A stretch of DNA of 48,860 nt, taken from NCBI GenBank assembly GCA_019247895.1, contig JAFBAF010000102.1:1-48860 (forward strand), given 5' to 3'. The number at the start of each line of letters is the position of its first letter. Position 1 is the stretch's first letter. Below, in pieces: positions 1 through 8,872 of the stretch. The translations under genes were made by a program, and so were the position numbers. Source of the stretch: Parafilimonas sp. (GTDB lineage Bacteria; Bacteroidota; Bacteroidia; Chitinophagales; Chitinophagaceae). The notes beneath the pieces are model-generated. The model was not told where the DNA came from and made no database searches. It saw only the letters and a list, made by a program, of their open reading frames with translations.

Positions 1-824
1 TTATTTGCGGTTGATGCTGCAACTGCTTTTTTAAGTGTTGATAAAATACAGGTGTTGGTCCTGGCATTGTTTATAAAACAATTGACAGCGGACATAATTG
101 GTTGCCTGTGTTCACGCACAAAGGAACATGCAATATTTTAATAAGCATGTTTGATGCTGAACAAGGATTGTTAGCATGCAGCTTTGATAGCTTTAATGGC
201 TCAATACCGGCAGGTGAAAATTTATATTCAACCTATAATAGCGGTAATACGTGGATGATTGATTCGGCAGTTACACCAAAAAGTTTTATTCTTGATCTCG
301 AAGCAAAATCTCATAAGGCTGCTTTTATTGATTACAATAACTTTTATTATTCATCAAACAGAAGCGGAACATTTCCTTTGCGATATTCTATTCCTCATCC
401 ATCTGATCCTAAAAGTTATTTGCAGTTTGAAGACAGCAATTATGTGATCTTTAATTCAAGCAGCTTAATTGATATAATTGTGCGCAGGCCCGCCAGCAAC
501 GGCTGGATTGATATGCATACACCGCAAGAGGTGGTTGCCGGCGCAGTTACAGCAATTGTTTTAGATGGTAACGAATGCTGGATGAGCGAAGCATTTGATA
601 CAAATCAATTATATTATTCTTCAGACAGTGCAAAAACATTTACGCCAACTGTTCCCATTCAAAATTCTTCATTTCAATTTTTAACCAAAGCGAGAACTGG
701 CAAAACATTGGTTGGCGGCACACCATCATTTACGAATGGCCAGATATGGCTTAATAAAAGACAAGCAACCACTGCCAACAATATTTCTGTTACCAGTGAA
801 AGGTTCCCTGCTGTTGAACAATGA
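1..824 (+). CDS. BNR/Asp-box beta-propeller protein, 5'-partial, apparent frameshift
   Basis: The gene begins outside the window. Frame 1 from base 1 reads LFAVDAATAFLSVDK. The similarity then continues in frame 3 as NTGVGPGIVYKTIDSGHNW and on to the stop at 822-824. The switch falls in the A run at 43-46, and one extra A would join the two parts. IDSGHNW fits an Asp-box (SxDxGxTW) as in BNR/sialidase-like and Ycf48-like propellers, and a second box, SSDSAKTF, lies near residue 175 of the downstream part. Such secreted propellers are common in Bacteroidota, but no T9SS tail is visible before the stop. The exact role cannot be told. Confidence 0.55.
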
Positions 825-870
825 GTGTAGCATTAACAATAAGCTGAATAGAAATGCTGCAACTCTATCG

Positions 871-878
871 TACATTTG
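871..878 (+). promoter_or_regulatory. Candidate -7 box (TAnnTTTG) for ribBA
   Basis: TACATTTG matches the Bacteroidota -7 consensus TAnnTTTG and ends 14 bases before the ribBA ATG, so the leader would be very short. No clear TTG-type -33 box is seen at the usual distance. The call rests on one box and its position. Confidence 0.35.
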
Positions 879-892
879 CTTAAATTTTATAT

Positions 893-2098
893 ATGTTGAA
901 CACGATTGAAAGTGCGATTGAAGATATAAAGCAAGGCAAGCTTGTGATTGTGGTGGATGATGAAGACCGCGAAAACGAAGGTGATTTTATAACGGCTGCG
1001 AGAAATGTTACGCCTGAAATTATCAACTTCATGAGCAAAGAAGGAAGAGGTTTGATTTGTGCGCCGATTAACGAGGAGCGTGCGGATGAATTAAAGCTTG
1101 ATCTGATGGTAAGCAACAATACTGCGTTGCATGAAACTCCTTTTACAGTAAGTGTTGATTTGATAGGTAACGGTTGCACAACGGGTATCAGCGCACACGA
1201 TCGTGCAAAAACAGTACAGGCATTAATTGATCCAAATATAAAACCCGAAGATTTAGGAAGACCCGGTCATATCTTTCCTTTGCGTGCAAAAAAAGGTGGT
1301 GTTTTAAGAAGAACTGGTCATACTGAAGCAACTATTGATTTAGCAAGATTGGCAGGTTTTGAATCTGTTGGTGTGTTGGTTGAAATTATGAATGAAGATG
1401 GAACAATGGCGCGTTTAACGCAGCTTAAAAAAATTGCAGAGAAGTTTGATCTGAAAATAATTTCTATAAAAGATTTAATTGAATATCGCTTAAAAACCGA
1501 TTCTTTGATTGATGAGATAGTGCGTGTGGCTATGCCTACAAAGTATGGCGATTTTAAGCTGGTTGCATTTAAAGAAAAAACAACAGGCGGCGAACATCTT
1601 GCATTGATAAAAGGCGAGTGGCAAAAAGATGAACCTGTGTTAACACGTGTGCACTCAAGTTGTTTTACAGGCGATATTTTAGGCAGCTTCCGTTGCGATT
1701 GTGGTGAGCAATTGCACAGAGCCATGCAGATGGTGGAAGCTGAAGGCAAGGGTTTGATTTTATACATGAACCAGGAAGGTCGTGGCATTGGATTGATGAA
1801 TAAGCTGCGTGCTTATAAACTGCAGGAAGAAGGCATGGATACCGTTGAAGCGAATTTGCATTTGGGTTTTGGAATGGATGAACGCGATTACGGTGTTGGC
1901 GCACAAATTTTGCGTTATCTCGGCGTAACCAAGTTACGGCTGATGAGCAATAACCCAAAAAAACGCGCAGGCTTAAGTGGCTATGGTTTGGAAATTGTTG
2001 ACATTGTTCCGATCGAAATAAAACCTAACGAACACAACGAAAAATATTTGCTTACAAAGCGTGATAAACTTGGTCACAAAATCTTGTCACATAAGTAA
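893..2098 (+). CDS. ribBA: Bifunctional DHBP synthase / GTP cyclohydrolase II (RibBA)
   Basis: Riboflavin biosynthesis. The N-terminal RibB half makes 3,4-dihydroxy-2-butanone 4-phosphate from ribulose 5-phosphate. The C-terminal RibA half opens GTP to the pyrimidine precursor. RibB signatures are [11 protein letters not shown] (residues 22-32), [11 protein letters not shown] and RPGHIFPLR, followed by the conserved HTEA segment. RibA has the zinc site C257, C268, C270 in the context [10 protein letters not shown] and RCDCGEQL, and the loop NQEGRGIGL. At 401 residues the length is typical of the fused enzyme. It is a stand-alone gene here, cytoplasmic, and appears intact. RibA carries SSC where many homologues have SEC, which is a mild variation. 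Confidence 0.96.
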   Translation: MLNTIESAIEDIKQGKLVIVVDDEDRENEGDFITAARNVTPEIINFMSKEGRGLICAPINEERADELKLDLMVSNNTALHETPFTVSVDLIGNGCTTGISAHDRAKTVQALIDPNIKPEDLGRPGHIFPLRAKKGGVLRRTGHTEATIDLARLAGFESVGVLVEIMNEDGTMARLTQLKKIAEKFDLKIISIKDLIEYRLKTDSLIDEIVRVAMPTKYGDFKLVAFKEKTTGGEHLALIKGEWQKDEPVLTRVHSSCFTGDILGSFRCDCGEQLHRAMQMVEAEGKGLILYMNQEGRGIGLMNKLRAYKLQEEGMDTVEANLHLGFGMDERDYGVGAQILRYLGVTKLRLMSNNPKKRAGLSGYGLEIVDIVPIEIKPNEHNEKYLLTKRDKLGHKILSHK

Positions 2099-2129
2099 TT
2101 TTATGTAACCGGCTCTTGTACTTTGTGGC

Positions 2130-2156
2130 ATCACGGTTGTGTCACTCCCTTGTACT
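2130..2156. repeat. 27-bp intergenic repeat, copy 1
   Basis: The 27 bases starting ATCACGGTTGTGTCACTCCC are identical to 4421-4447. This copy lies between ribBA and pgl and its end overlaps the TACTTTTG box at 2153-2160. It also contains part of a 10-bp direct repeat CTTGTACTTT (2115-2124 and 2149-2158). A weaker relative, sharing ATCACGGTTnTGnCA, is at 19116-19130. Confidence 0.85.
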
Positions 2157-2160
2157 TTTG
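2153..2160 (+). promoter_or_regulatory. Candidate -7 box (TAnnTTTG) for pgl
   Basis: TACTTTTG fits the Bacteroidota -7 consensus and lies 66 bases before the pgl start. The nearest upstream TTG (2137-2139) is too close to be a standard -33 box. The box overlaps the 27-bp repeat, so the repeat may influence its use. Confidence 0.35.
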
Positions 2161-2226
2161 ATTCACTATTCGGCATTAATTTAGCATTCAAATCTTGAAT
2201 CTTTTCAAACTTTGAAATTTTAAATT

Positions 2227-2955
2227 ATGGAACTTCACGTTTGCAAAAATTACAATGAACTAAGTGAACACATCGCCGATTGGATGGTGGAATATTTATG
2301 CAAAACACTTGCAATGCACGAGAGATTTTCAATTGCATTAACCGGCGGTAACACCCCAAAAAAATTGTACGAGATTCTTGCCAGCGATGAGTACAAAAAT
2401 AAAATTGACTGGAGCCGCGCAAACATTTTCATTGGTGATGAACGCTTTGTTCCGTTTAATGATGATAAGAGCAACGCAAAAATGATTCGCGAAACTTTGC
2501 TTGATCATGTTTCAGTAGATGAAGCCCATGTTCATTTCATGCAAACGGAAAATATGTCGCCCGAAACCGCAGCCAATGCCTATGAAGAAGTGCTGGAACA
2601 TTATTTCAATAAGAATACTGCTCAATCAACTTTTGATCTTGTGTTGTTAGGCATGGGTGATGATGCGCATACACTTTCACTTTTCCCGGGCCAAAAGGAT
2701 GCTATAAATGAACAAACAAAATGGTGCACTTATTTGTGGGTGGAGCAACAAAATATGCATCGCATTACATTAACTGCACCTGTTATTAATGCTTCAAAAC
2801 AAGTTGCTTTTTTAATTAGTGGAGAAAGCAAATCATCAGCACTAAATTATGTGTTGCATAAAAAATACGATCCGCTTAATTATCCTTCGCAAATAATAAA
2901 ACCAGCCAACGGTGAATTGCACTTTTTTGTTGACGAAGCTGCGATGAACGGTTAA
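2227..2955 (+). CDS. pgl: 6-phosphogluconolactonase
   Basis: Hydrolyses 6-phosphogluconolactone to 6-phosphogluconate in the oxidative pentose phosphate pathway, in the cytoplasm. The 242-residue length fits the DevB/SOL type of the enzyme. Visible signatures are TGGNTPKKLYE near residue 39, IFIGDERFVP near 66 with DDKSN after it, and LVLLGMGDDAHTLSLFPG near 140, the family's GMGxDGHTASLFPG block with A replacing G. The RITLTAPVIN segment follows. No zwf or gnd gene lies beside it in this window. Confidence 0.93.
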   Translation: MELHVCKNYNELSEHIADWMVEYLCKTLAMHERFSIALTGGNTPKKLYEILASDEYKNKIDWSRANIFIGDERFVPFNDDKSNAKMIRETLLDHVSVDEAHVHFMQTENMSPETAANAYEEVLEHYFNKNTAQSTFDLVLLGMGDDAHTLSLFPGQKDAINEQTKWCTYLWVEQQNMHRITLTAPVINASKQVAFLISGESKSSALNYVLHKKYDPLNYPSQIIKPANGELHFFVDEAAMNG

Positions 2956-2975
2956 TGCTCAAGAGCTTTTCCTTT

Positions 2976-3006
2976 TTCGTAAACCGCTTTTCCCAATTCG
3001 TAAACC
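2976..3006 (+). promoter_or_regulatory. Pair of 10-bp direct repeats upstream of porin gene
   Basis: TTCGTAAACC occurs at 2976-2985 and again at 2997-3006, exactly 21 bases apart (two helical turns), just upstream of the box at 3025. The same-face spacing is typical of sites for dimeric or tandem-binding activators. The binding protein is unknown. Confidence 0.4.
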
Positions 3007-3024
3007 ATGGCGCTATCGCACAGC

Positions 3025-3032
3025 TACTTTTG
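3025..3032 (+). promoter_or_regulatory. Candidate -7 box (TAnnTTTG) for porin gene
   Basis: TACTTTTG ends only five bases before the ATG at 3038. If used as a standard -7 element, transcription would start at or very near the start codon, giving a leaderless or almost leaderless mRNA. Confidence 0.4.
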
Positions 3033-3037
3033 CTGCA

Positions 3038-4264
3038 ATGAAATATTTATATACAGCAACCACATTTATCCTGGCTTCTGTTTTAGCTATAACAAGCCAG
3101 GCACAATACAAAACAAGAGCGCAAAATCTTATTACAACTAACGAAGATTCACTCCATGCAGGCAGCAACAAAAGCAGTACTGTTATCTCAGGTTATGGTA
3201 GTGCTTTTTATCAAAGAGATTTTAATGCAGAGCAATCTATTGCAACATTAGAGCGTGCGGTATTGTTTGTTGGTCATAAGTTCAACAACAAAATTTCTTT
3301 TTTCTCTGAGCTTGAGATTGAAAACGCAAAAGTTGAAGGTGGCGAAGGTGGCGAAGTTGCCATGGAACAGGCTTATTTAAAATTCAATTTCAATGCGCAT
3401 CAGTATTTAGTTGCCGGTTTGTTTTTGCCACGCATTGGTATCTTAAACGAAAATCATTTGCCCGTAAATTTTAATGGCGTTGAACGACCAATAGTTGAAA
3501 CGTTGGTTATTCCTGCAACGTGGCGTGAATTAGGTGTTGGGTTGTATGGCTCGTCAAACAGCCTGCCGTTAAACTATAGTATTGCATTAATGAATGGATT
3601 AAACAGTGCAGCGTTTGAACACGGCTCAGGTTTTAGAGAAGGCCGTGCTGAAGGCAGTAATGCATATGCAAATAACCTCGCAATAAATGCATCAGTACAA
3701 TATAATATTTCAGATTTTAAATTGCAGGTATCGGGTTATGCCGGCGGAACGGTTGGATTAAATAAGCAAGATGCTGATAGTTTAGGTTTGAATAATGGCG
3801 CATTTGGTACAACGCTTTATCTTGGCGAAGCCGATGTTCAGTTTGAAAAAAACGGCATCAGCGCAAAAGCGTTGGCCACATATGTCGCGTATCCTAATGC
3901 TGACAAAGTGGATGTTGCGTACGCTAAAAATATAGGTAGCGGCATGTATGGCGCTTATGCAGAAATTGGTTATGACTGGTTATATAAAAAACAAAGCACA
4001 ACTCAATTTATAACATTTGCGCGTGGTGAAATACTTGATCTCAATTCAAGTGTGCCACCGGAACCAAAAGGTATTTACGATGGTACTTTAAAACAAACTC
4101 ATATTATTGCGGGCTTTAGTTATTTGCCCATTCCAAATGTTGTGATAAAAGCTGACGTGCGTTTGTTACATACAGGTCCGCAAAATCCTGAGTTGGCAGT
4201 TGATCCTTCATCTTATAAACAGAATAATCAGTTTTTAAATATTGGAATTGGATATTCCTTTTAA
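3038..4264 (+). CDS. Outer-membrane porin, OprO/OprP-like
   Basis: 408 residues. The signal peptide MKYLYTATTFILASVLAITSQAQ would be cleaved after AQ. The rest alternates short polar turns and amphipathic strands: FYQRDF, GHKFNNKISFFSELEIENAKVEGG, AYLKFNFN, LVAGLFLPRIG. It ends in the aromatic strand FLNIGIGYSF, the usual C-terminal signature for outer-membrane barrel assembly. The layout resembles phosphate-selective (OprO/OprP) porins, a broad family in Bacteroidota whose members need not carry phosphate, so the substrate is not known. It follows pgl by 82 bases with its own putative promoter and a pair of direct repeats upstream. Confidence 0.75.
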   Translation: MKYLYTATTFILASVLAITSQAQYKTRAQNLITTNEDSLHAGSNKSSTVISGYGSAFYQRDFNAEQSIATLERAVLFVGHKFNNKISFFSELEIENAKVEGGEGGEVAMEQAYLKFNFNAHQYLVAGLFLPRIGILNENHLPVNFNGVERPIVETLVIPATWRELGVGLYGSSNSLPLNYSIALMNGLNSAAFEHGSGFREGRAEGSNAYANNLAINASVQYNISDFKLQVSGYAGGTVGLNKQDADSLGLNNGAFGTTLYLGEADVQFEKNGISAKALATYVAYPNADKVDVAYAKNIGSGMYGAYAEIGYDWLYKKQSTTQFITFARGEILDLNSSVPPEPKGIYDGTLKQTHIIAGFSYLPIPNVVIKADVRLLHTGPQNPELAVDPSSYKQNNQFLNIGIGYSF

Positions 4265-4376
4265 TATCTGAACAAAGATTTGGGTTGATTAAAAAGATGA
4301 TAAGATGACGAAGAACTATTTGTTAATCAGCAATTCTATTTGTCTCGTATTCTATGTCTTTTCAAAGGTCTCGCCG

Positions 4377-4413
4377 AATGCCGCATTAATTTTTTGTTAT
4401 CAGCTGCGGCATT
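4377..4413. repeat. Inverted repeat just upstream of 27-bp repeat copy 2
   Basis: AATGCCGCA (4377-4385) and TGCGGCATT (4405-4413) form a perfect 9-bp stem with a 19-base loop, about 110 bases after the porin stop. It could act as a transcription end or mRNA stabiliser, but no T run follows directly. Confidence 0.5.
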
Positions 4414-4420
4414 TCAATTG

Positions 4421-4447
4421 ATCACGGTTGTGTCACTCCCTTGTACT
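4421..4447. repeat. 27-bp intergenic repeat, copy 2
   Basis: All 27 bases are identical to 2130-2156, here 96 bases before the Rieske gene and 7 bases after a 9-bp inverted repeat. Unlike copy 1, no TAnnTTTG box follows, so conservation is not explained by a shared promoter box alone. Confidence 0.85.
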
Positions 4448-4543
4448 GAAGGAAAAATGGCATCTTTGATTTCAAAATCTTACCAATATAATTAAGTCAA
4501 ACAGCATAAACAACAAGCAGTAAATCAGAAAATACTATAAATC

Positions 4544-4987
4544 GTGGTTCAGACAAGAAGAAACTTTATATCATCCTCCTGCAAAATTTGTTTACTGGGT
4601 GCAGCAGGTTTTTCATTAACCCAATCGATTGGCTGCGCACCAACGTCATCAGTATATAAAGCGGCTATCAGCAATGGGAATCTAAATGTGCCTTTGAATT
4701 TGTTTGAAAAAAATGCATTGCAAATTGTTCGTCCTGCAGGTTGGTATTATGATGTTGCCGTTCAAAAGAACGATGATAATTCTTATACCGCTTTATTGTT
4801 GCAATGCACACACCAGGAAAATCAATTAACAGTAACAGGAACAGGTTATCATTGCAGTTTACATGGCAGCGATTTTGATAAGCAAGGCAATGTGCGCAAA
4901 GGTCCGGCAGAACAATCATTGCATCATTTCGAAACTTCAGTTGATAACAATGTCCTCAACATACACATAAATAATTTCAAACCATAA
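4544..4987 (+). CDS. Tat-type Rieske [2Fe-2S] protein
   Basis: 147 residues from a GTG start. The N-terminus TRRNFISSSCKICLLGAAGF is a twin-arginine (Tat) signal. This fits export of a folded iron-sulphur protein. SIGC at residue 31 may be a weak lipobox. The Rieske ligands are C88-T-H90 and C104-S-L-H107, the CxH...CxxH pattern, with 13 residues between the halves. It probably carries electrons at the outer face of the inner membrane. No cytochrome b or oxygenase subunit lies beside it, so the partner is unknown. The GTG start was chosen because it places the RR motif at residues 5-6. Confidence 0.82.
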   Translation: MVQTRRNFISSSCKICLLGAAGFSLTQSIGCAPTSSVYKAAISNGNLNVPLNLFEKNALQIVRPAGWYYDVAVQKNDDNSYTALLLQCTHQENQLTVTGTGYHCSLHGSDFDKQGNVRKGPAEQSLHHFETSVDNNVLNIHINNFKP

Positions 4988-5221
4988 ATAAAAGAAGCAA
5001 TTTATGAACCTAAGTAAACAGACAGGGGTAAACTGCTGAAGTTTTTGAATAGTCTGTAATGCTCATTAAGGTAATGCATCACCTTTAAACTTTTTCCAGA
5101 AAATATTTCATAAAAAACATTTCGCTTCATGCGAGGATTTTCATGAAGTCATTCGTAATAGCATTCATATAATTTTGTTAAATGATTCACTGATATTTCA
5201 GACTAACTAATTACACGTAAC

Positions 5222-5229
5222 TAATTTTG
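5222..5229 (+). promoter_or_regulatory. Candidate -7 box (TAnnTTTG) for TonB receptor gene
   Basis: TAATTTTG lies 90 bases before the TonB receptor start and directly upstream of a strong hairpin, so the hairpin would form the 5' end of the transcript. No clear -33 box is seen. Confidence 0.35.
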
Positions 5230-5238
5230 TAAAAAATA

Positions 5239-5276
5239 GAACGCTGCCCTTTACATAAGGTTAAGCGTTCAGTTTT
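5239..5276 (+). terminator. Terminator-like hairpin in leader of TonB receptor gene
   Basis: GAACGCT (5239-5245) pairs with AGCGTTC (5264-5270), with an inner CCTT/AAGG pair, followed by AGTTTTTCTT. It looks like an intrinsic terminator but sits about 50 bases before the start codon at 5320 and just after a putative promoter. It could be an attenuator, a 5' mRNA-stabilising hairpin or the end of a short transcript from the gap. Confidence 0.5.
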
Positions 5277-5319
5277 TCTTCAACATTTATTTTAAATTTT
5301 ACAGCTTACTTAAAAATTA

Positions 5320-7803
5320 ATGCAACGATTATTACTCTTACTCTCCATACTTTTTTTATATTTCAATACAAAGGCGCAAAACAACATTTCCGTTACGGGC
5401 ATTGTTGCAGACAGTGCATCAAAAATGCCGGTTGAATATGCAACGATAACTTTATCTGACGCAAAAACAAACAAAACTGTAAACGGAACAACAACTGATA
5501 GTCTTGGTTATTTTAATTTAACAGGTGTTGAGTCAGGCGTGTATAATTTTTCATTTGAGTTTATTGGTTATTTCAAAAAAACAATCAATAATATAAAGAT
5601 CGAACAAAGCCGTACTCCGCACAATATCGGAATGATCTTTTTGCATAAGGATTTGAATACTTTAAAAGACGTTGTAGTTACATCGCAGGCAAAACTGGTC
5701 GAAAATAAAATTGATAAACTCGTTTATAATGCCGAGAATGACCTTACATCTGTTGGTGGTTTGGCAACCGATGTTCTTAAAAAAGTTCCGCAGGTTTCTG
5801 TTGATGCAGATGGCAATGTTGAACTTGCCGGCAGCAGTAATGTTCGCTTTTTAATAGATGGAAAACCTTCGACAGCATTTGGAAGCAACATTGCAGATGT
5901 GTTGCAGGCTATTCCTGCAAGCCAGATAAAAAGTGTTGAAGTCATCACTAATCCAGGTGCTAAATATGATGCGCAAGGTTTGGGTGGGATCATTAATATC
6001 ATTTTAAAAAAATCCAAAGTAAATGGTGTGAATGGAAACGTATCATTAAGCTTGGGAACACGATTGGAAAATGGTTCTTTCAATATTACAATGCGTCATG
6101 GAAATTTTGGTTTGCATGCATTTACAAGCGGCAATGAAAGGCTTCCCGCTCAAACACCAACTTCATCTTATCGTACCACAACAGATACAATCAACAAAGA
6201 GTATGATATATTGATGCAGCAAAGTACCCCGGAAACAAAAAGATATGGAACTGAATCAGGCCTTGGGTTTGACTGGACATTGAAAAAATACAACAGCTTT
6301 TCGGGTAGTTTAAATTATAGCAAGTATGGCTATTCCGGCAACGGCATAATGAGCCAGCAACAACAAGTCATTCCTTTTAATAGTAATGATGTGATTTCTG
6401 ATATCCAATCATTAAGTAATTCAGCAAATAAATATTATTCTGATTACATTAATGCCGACCTGGATTATAAAAGAACTTTTGCAAAAGAAGATCAGTCACT
6501 TGAAATCGATGTAAGTACAAATTATGGCCACGATAATTCAGCGGGCGGAAATTTTCAGACATTGATTCCGCAAGATTCTGTTTTTTATGGTATCAATAAT
6601 AAAAATATTGGCAGGCAAAATGAAACCGAGATTGAAATAGATTATACGCAACCATTTGCAAAGGATATTGTTTTTGATGCAGGCGCCGATCTCACATTTG
6701 ATAAGATAAACAGCAATGCGCAGGTATATGCTTTGCAAACTGATAGCAAGGAATATATTTATGACAGCTTAATTTCAAATCATCTTACCTATAATCAACA
6801 AGTGTATGCTTTGTACGCTGAATTAAGCATGCCTGTTGGCCATTTGTTTGATGTAAAAATTGGTTCAAGATATGAGCGCACCGAGATAAGCTCTTTTTAT
6901 TCCAATGCCGCGCAACAAGCAAAAACACCCGGTTATAATACAGTGGTTCCTTCTGCTTTTCTGTTACATCACTTAACCGATCATCAAACATTAAAATTGA
7001 GTTATTCAAAAAGAATTGAGCGGCCCGATTATGAAGACCTGAATCCATTTATAAATACGGCAGATCCTAAAAATATTACGGCGGGCAATCCTTACTTAAA
7101 ACCGGAGATTGGTAATCGTGTTGAGTTTAGTTATAATCATGAGTATGGTAATGCAGGCTCGTTTATGATCACTGCATTTTATCGTGCTAATAAAGATGAT
7201 ATTCAGCCTTACACGGCGGTTTACCCTGAACTTGCAATTGGCGATAGTGTATATACAAATGTTTCTGTAAGTACAAGAGAAAATATTGGCCGGGAACATA
7301 ATATGGGCGTTAACCTTTTTGGTGATGTTCGCGCAACAGATAAATTCAGCTTACGAACAAACCTTTCATTTTTTAAGCGACATATTATTAATGATATTGA
7401 TTCCGGCAGTGATGCCCACAGTTTTAATTACAGGATCAATTTGAACGCAACATACCAGTTCAGTAAAAGTTTGTCTGCAGAATTTTTCGGCAACTTTAAT
7501 TCGCCAAGAAATGAGTTGCAGGGAAAATATCCCTCATTCACTTTTTATACATTCGCTGCACGCAAACAGCTTTGGAATAAAAAGGCAAGCATAGCTTTAA
7601 CGGCTTCTAATTTTTTAAGCGAATATTTAAAATTGCCGACTGAATTATTCGGCACAAATTTTACAAGTACAAACGTGCGTAAAATTCCCATTCGTTCATT
7701 TGGTATCAACTTCACATACAAGTTTGGCAAGCTTGAATTTAAGAAAGATAAGGATGATAGTAAAGACAATAGCGTACCTGAGCTGGGTAGTGGAAATAAT
7801 TAA
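5320..7803 (+). CDS. TonB-dependent outer-membrane receptor with N-terminal carboxypeptidase-regulatory domain
   Basis: 827 residues. A signal peptide ends in KAQ. A CarboxypepD_reg-like beta-sandwich follows at about residues 23-110 (ISVTGIVADSASKMPVEYAT...). A plug domain lies at about 115-235 (VLKKVPQVSVDADGNV, FLIDGKPST, SVEVITNPGAKYDAQGLGGI). The rest is an outer-membrane barrel of the Bacteroidota OMP_b-brl_3 type. This subgroup differs from SusC proteins, and no SusD gene is adjacent, so polysaccharide uptake is not implied; the substrate is unknown. The protein ends in a charged tail after the last barrel strand. A PAP2 phosphatase follows 86 bases downstream on the same strand. Confidence 0.9.
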   Translation: MQRLLLLLSILFLYFNTKAQNNISVTGIVADSASKMPVEYATITLSDAKTNKTVNGTTTDSLGYFNLTGVESGVYNFSFEFIGYFKKTINNIKIEQSRTPHNIGMIFLHKDLNTLKDVVVTSQAKLVENKIDKLVYNAENDLTSVGGLATDVLKKVPQVSVDADGNVELAGSSNVRFLIDGKPSTAFGSNIADVLQAIPASQIKSVEVITNPGAKYDAQGLGGIINIILKKSKVNGVNGNVSLSLGTRLENGSFNITMRHGNFGLHAFTSGNERLPAQTPTSSYRTTTDTINKEYDILMQQSTPETKRYGTESGLGFDWTLKKYNSFSGSLNYSKYGYSGNGIMSQQQQVIPFNSNDVISDIQSLSNSANKYYSDYINADLDYKRTFAKEDQSLEIDVSTNYGHDNSAGGNFQTLIPQDSVFYGINNKNIGRQNETEIEIDYTQPFAKDIVFDAGADLTFDKINSNAQVYALQTDSKEYIYDSLISNHLTYNQQVYALYAELSMPVGHLFDVKIGSRYERTEISSFYSNAAQQAKTPGYNTVVPSAFLLHHLTDHQTLKLSYSKRIERPDYEDLNPFINTADPKNITAGNPYLKPEIGNRVEFSYNHEYGNAGSFMITAFYRANKDDIQPYTAVYPELAIGDSVYTNVSVSTRENIGREHNMGVNLFGDVRATDKFSLRTNLSFFKRHIINDIDSGSDAHSFNYRINLNATYQFSKSLSAEFFGNFNSPRNELQGKYPSFTFYTFAARKQLWNKKASIALTASNFLSEYLKLPTELFGTNFTSTNVRKIPIRSFGINFTYKFGKLEFKKDKDDSKDNSVPELGSGNN

Positions 7804-7888
7804 TTTGATTAATGAATCATTTTCTGCTTACTTCTAATTTTCTTCAAATTATGGCCTGTATTTTGAAAAATAATTAAACAGCCATAAA

Positions 7889-8866
7889 ATGAAAATTATG
7901 CGAGGATATGTTTGTGTTTTATTAATGATTTTATTTTTTAAAAACGTAAATGCGCAAAATGATACGCTGGTAAATAAGCTGGATAGCCTTAATAGAAAAA
8001 CTGACACCACCGGCAGTCAAACCAACATCATCAATCCCCACGCCTATACAGAAAACACACGAATAAGTTTTCCGGCATACTTTATATTGCTGGGTAATGA
8101 TTTTAAACAACAGGTAACGGCGCCATTTCATCAAACTTCAAAAGAGTGGCTACGCATTGGTGTTTACTGCGCTTCAGTTGCAACTATATCAGCCGTTGCT
8201 GATGAACCTGTTCAACGCTTTGCAGTAAAAGTGCACGATAGCAGCAAGGCTGTATCAGCTGTTAGCAGTTATGTTACCAAATTTGGCGGCAGATACGAAG
8301 TATATACTTTAGCGGCATTAGGTGGTTATGGATTTATTTTCAATAATAAAAAAATGCAAACAACAACTTTGCTTGCCACTCAGGCTTACATAACAAGCGG
8401 TCTTATAGAAACTATACTTAAAACTATCAGCGGAAGGCAAAGACCAAGTTATTATAACCCAAATCATCCGGAATCGGAGCCTTATTTTCATGGCCCTTTT
8501 TTTAAAAAAGGTGTTGATGTAAGTGGTCATGCAATAAATAGCTCTTTTCCTTCAGGGCACACTACAGTTATATTTGCAGCGGCAACTGTTTTTGCAAAAG
8601 AATATAAGAATACTCCGTGGGTTCCGCCATTAGCGTATGGCGCTGCTACTCTTGTTGGATTAAGCAGAATTACGGAAAACAAGCATTGGACTACAGATGT
8701 TATTGTGGGCTCAACACTTGGATATTTATGCGGCAGGCAAGTTGTAAATAACTACCATCGCTATGCTAAATTGAAAGCACCGAATAAAAGCGGGACGCTA
8801 TCGTTTAATTTGAATTATAACGGTTATAATTTTGAGCCGGGTTTTGTTTATACTTTTAGAAATTAA
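7889..8866 (+). CDS. PAP2-family phosphatase, secreted or membrane-associated
   Basis: 325 residues with an N-terminal signal peptide ending NAQ. All three phosphatidic acid phosphatase motifs are present: KTISGRQRP (KxxxxxxRP), FPSGH, and SRITENKHWTTD (SRxxxxxHxxxD). Hydrophobic stretches around residues 95-110, 150-165, 230-245 and 265-280 suggest membrane association. The family dephosphorylates lipid phosphates such as undecaprenyl pyrophosphate or lipid A. The exact substrate cannot be told. It follows the TonB receptor on the same strand and may be co-transcribed. Confidence 0.88.
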   Translation: MKIMRGYVCVLLMILFFKNVNAQNDTLVNKLDSLNRKTDTTGSQTNIINPHAYTENTRISFPAYFILLGNDFKQQVTAPFHQTSKEWLRIGVYCASVATISAVADEPVQRFAVKVHDSSKAVSAVSSYVTKFGGRYEVYTLAALGGYGFIFNNKKMQTTTLLATQAYITSGLIETILKTISGRQRPSYYNPNHPESEPYFHGPFFKKGVDVSGHAINSSFPSGHTTVIFAAATVFAKEYKNTPWVPPLAYGAATLVGLSRITENKHWTTDVIVGSTLGYLCGRQVVNNYHRYAKLKAPNKSGTLSFNLNYNGYNFEPGFVYTFRN

Positions 8867-8872
8867 TTGTGT

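Larger units (their letters stand above)
4988..5319. other. Intergenic region with two hairpins and two TAnnTTTG boxes
   Basis: No convincing gene. It holds a 7-bp inverted repeat CTTCATG/CATGAAG at 5125-5148, TAATTTTG boxes at 5170-5177 and 5222-5229, and a larger hairpin at 5239-5270 listed separately. Confidence 0.6.

Noticed and set aside
880-1958. Minus-strand reading frames opposite ribBA
   Set aside because: Composition is unlike a protein and the strand opposite is a fully supported enzyme gene.
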